Positions 62,054 through 64,000 of a DNA stretch of 64,000 bases are shown here, in pieces. Both the position numbers and the translations under genes were made by a program. The DNA is from Salipiger thiooxidans (GTDB lineage Bacteria > Pseudomonadota > Alphaproteobacteria > Rhodobacterales > Rhodobacteraceae). The notes under the pieces were generated by a model. The model saw nothing but the letters and a program-made list of their open reading frames with translations, was not told the DNA's origin and made no database searches. The DNA is taken from the NCBI RefSeq assembly GCF_900102075.1, contig NZ_FNAV01000004.1:62001-126000 (forward strand). The letters run 5' to 3'. The stretch's first letter is position 1; the number at the start of each line of letters is the position of its first letter.

Positions 62054-63574
62054 TTAGAAGAAGCCCAGCTTGTTGGGGTTGTAGCTCATCAGGATGTTCT
62101 TGGTCTGCTGGTAGTGGTCCAGCATCATCTTGTGATTCTCACGCCCGATGCCCGACTGCTTGTAGCCGCCAAAGGCCGCGTGGGCCGGGTAGGCGTGGTA
62201 GTTGTTCACCCAGACGCGGCCGGCTTCGACCGCGCGCCCGAAGCGGTAGCAGCGGTTGGCATCGCGGGTCCAGACACCGGCGCCGAGGCCGTACATGGTG
62301 TCGTTGGCGATGGCGAGCGCCTCGGCCTCGTCCTTGAAGGTGGTAACCGAGACAACCGGGCCGAAGATCTCTTCCTGGAAGACCCGCATCTTGTTGTGGC
62401 CCTTCAGGATCGTCGGCTGGATGTAGAAGCCGTTCGACAGATCGCCGTCAAAGCTGGCGGCATCGCCGCCCACCAGAACCTCGGCGCCCTCTTCGCGGCC
62501 GATGGTGAAGTAGGACATGATCTTGTCCTGCTGCTCGGCGCTGGCCTGCGCGCCGACCATGGTTTCCATGTCGCGCGGGTCGCCCTGCTTGATGGCTTTC
62601 ACGCGCGCGATGCACTTCTCGATGAAGGCGTCGTAGATGTCTTCCTGCACCAGTGCGCGGCTCGGGCAGGTGCAGACCTCGCCCTGGTTGAAGGCGAAGA
62701 GCACGAAGCCCTCGACCGCCTTGTCGAGGAAGGCGTCGTCCTCGGCCATCACGTCCGAGAAGAAGATGTTCGGCGACTTGCCGCCCAGCTCGAGCGTGAC
62801 CGGGATCAGGTTCTCGGTCGCGGCCTGCATGATCTTGCGGCCGGTGGCGGTGGAGCCGGTGAAGGCGATCTTGGCGATGCGCGGGCTGCTGGCCAGCGGC
62901 GCACCGACTTCAGCGCCCATGCCGTTGACGATGTTCAGCACACCGGCGGGCAGCAGGTCGGCGATGAGCTCGGCCAGCACCATGATCGCGGCCGGGGTCT
63001 GCTCGGCGGGCTTGAGCACGATGCAGTTGCCGGCGGCAAGCGCGGGCGCCAGCTTCCACGCGGCCATCAGGATCGAGAAGTTCCACGGGATGATCTGGCC
63101 GACGACGCCCAGCGGCTCGTGGAAGTGATAGGCCACGGTGTCGTGGTCGATCTCGGACATGTTGCCTTCCTGGCTCCGCAGGACGCCTGCGAAGTAGCGG
63201 AAGTGGTCGACCGAGAGCGGAATGTCGGCGGCGGTGGTCTCGCGGATCGGCTTGCCGTTGTCCCAGGTCTCGGCCTGGGCGAGGGTCTCGAGGTTCTCCT
63301 CGAGGCGGTCGGCGATCTTGAGCAGGATGTTGCTGCGCTCGGCGGCCGAGGTGCGGCCCCAGCTCTCGCGGGCGGCATGGGCGGCGTCGAGCGCCTTCTC
63401 GACGTCGGCGGCGTCGGAGCGGGCGACCTCGCAGACCTTGGCGCCAGTAATCGGCGTGATGTTGTCGAAGTAGCGGCCATTCACCGGGGCGACGAACTCG
63501 CCGCCGATGAAGTTGTCGTAGCGGGCCTTGAAGGGCGAGGCGTACTTGCCCTGCGTTTCGGTCATGACGTTCAT
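62054..63574 (-). CDS. NAD-dependent aldehyde dehydrogenase
   Basis: A 506-residue cytoplasmic aldehyde dehydrogenase similar to ExaC/AldB-type acetaldehyde dehydrogenases. Motifs: [18 protein letters not shown] (NAD-binding), Glu262 in LELGGKSP as general base and catalytic Cys301 in [10 protein letters not shown]-terminal [11 protein letters not shown]. It would oxidise the aldehyde released by the PQQ dehydrogenase. ATG 63574 follows a strong AGGAGG site. Confidence 0.96.
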   Translation of the reverse strand: MNVMTETQGKYASPFKARYDNFIGGEFVAPVNGRYFDNITPITGAKVCEVARSDAADVEKALDAAHAARESWGRTSAAERSNILLKIADRLEENLETLAQAETWDNGKPIRETTAADIPLSVDHFRYFAGVLRSQEGNMSEIDHDTVAYHFHEPLGVVGQIIPWNFSILMAAWKLAPALAAGNCIVLKPAEQTPAAIMVLAELIADLLPAGVLNIVNGMGAEVGAPLASSPRIAKIAFTGSTATGRKIMQAATENLIPVTLELGGKSPNIFFSDVMAEDDAFLDKAVEGFVLFAFNQGEVCTCPSRALVQEDIYDAFIEKCIARVKAIKQGDPRDMETMVGAQASAEQQDKIMSYFTIGREEGAEVLVGGDAASFDGDLSNGFYIQPTILKGHNKMRVFQEEIFGPVVSVTTFKDEAEALAIANDTMYGLGAGVWTRDANRCYRFGRAVEAGRVWVNNYHAYPAHAAFGGYKQSGIGRENHKMMLDHYQQTKNILMSYNPNKLGFF

Positions 63575-64000
63575 GGTAATCCTCCTGTGCGCACCGGGTC
63601 CTCCACCCGGGTTGACCTGAAGACTGGCAAGTCCGGCGCGAGACGTCATCCCGACCAAGGTCGCGGACGGCGCGGAACTGTCTCGCAACTGAGACAGGTC
63701 GGAGGGGGAAGCGGCACATGCGGGCCGCCTTGGGGGGCCGCAGGGAGGGGCAAGCGGCGTCTTCGGGCGTCTCTGAGGCCTTCGGGACGCGGCGCGCTCG
63801 GGTCGGCCCGGGAGCCGGCGGCAGATCGAAGCGGCCTCCCGGGCCACCTCCGGCCTGCCGAACGGGGGACGCGCTTTCCGGGCATCCTTGCGGCCGCCGG
63901 GAGGGGACACTCGGGCCGTCACGGCGACTGACGGGACCGGGAGGCGGTGCGTCCGGCCCGTCCCGGGGGGGCTGGCGCGGGGCGCGCGCGACGGCTACTC
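63575..64000. other. Upstream region of the aldehyde dehydrogenase gene, no gene recognised
   Basis: About 425 bp of very GC-rich sequence to the window end. Apart from the operator-like palindrome at 63653 I see no supported gene; the open frames on both strands have no ribosome binding site or recognisable product. Confidence 0.55.
63653..63662. promoter_or_regulatory. Operator-like palindrome GACCAAGGTC upstream of the aldehyde dehydrogenase gene
   Basis: Located 79 bp before the aldehyde dehydrogenase start, identical to the site at 56998. Confidence 0.65.

Noticed and set aside
60983-63931. 982-residue open frame on the plus strand opposite the aldehyde dehydrogenase and NosR-like genes
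   Set aside because: It is antisense to two well-recognised genes, lacks family resemblance and has the Gly/Ala/Arg/Val/His-rich composition of high-GC shadow frames.

Overview
The window reads as a chromosomal segment of a high-GC alphaproteobacterium, most likely Rhodobacterales (roseobacter group). This is inferred from gene content and order: an ABC-type nitrate uptake and assimilation operon with NasT/NasS, an oxygen-dependent cobalamin operon headed by cobW/cobN, a phnCDE1E2 transporter and a PQQ-dependent alcohol oxidation cluster. No rRNA, tRNA, CRISPR array, insertion sequence or phage gene was found. Coding density is high and many neighbours overlap by ATGA or TGATG.

Layout. (1) 1-564: 3' end of an unidentified gene. 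(2) 842-14703, minus strand: nitrate assimilation, transcribed nasT-nasS, then a leader with an ANTAR-type hairpin and a strong intrinsic terminator, then nrtA-nrtB-nrtCD (two ATPases fused)-GAF protein-nirB-nirD-nasA-TrpD-like protein. (3) 14799-16303, minus: double GNAT acetyltransferase and FCD-type GntR regulator; divergent from them, 16548-22483, plus: a polyamine-type ABC transporter with a hydantoin-racemase-like protein and an LLM flavin oxidoreductase. (4) 22745-30710, minus: dipeptide-type ABC transporter, M19 dipeptidase and a polytopic carrier-like protein. (5) 31010-35796, plus: phosphonate transporter phnCDE1E2 and a hexapeptide acetyltransferase. (6) 36104-50017, minus: a 14-kb cobalamin operon below a cobalamin riboswitch (DUF1636-like protein, cobW, N, G, H, I, J, L, E, M, B, A, F). 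cobK lies on the opposite strand inside it, and cobO diverges at 50349. (7) 51527-63574: a PQQ alcohol dehydrogenase with the Asp-Tyr-Asp signature of lanthanide-dependent enzymes, two c-type cytochromes, Sel1, beta-propeller and ABC-binding proteins of the PQQ-catabolism set, an MxaJ-like protein, a NosR-like FMN/Fe-S membrane protein with ApbE, and an aldehyde dehydrogenase.

How the genes fit together. Nitrate is imported by NrtABCD, reduced to nitrite by NasA and to ammonium by the sirohaem enzyme NirBD; NasS/NasT is expected to sense nitrate and release the leader terminator. CobA makes precorrin-2, which also feeds sirohaem for NirB. In the last region alcohols would be oxidised in the periplasm to aldehyde, with electrons going to cytochrome c, and the aldehyde oxidised further by the aldehyde dehydrogenase.

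The most interesting signals are: a 10-bp palindrome (consensus SACCWWGGTC) in front of every apparent transcription unit of the alcohol-oxidation region, suggesting an undescribed regulon operator; a NosR-like flavin/Fe-S membrane protein plus ApbE inside that apparent regulon; cobK embedded antisense with its start codon interlocked with that of cobL; and a dispersed intergenic repeat (hairpin plus GGCAAGATGAAG tail) with five copies.
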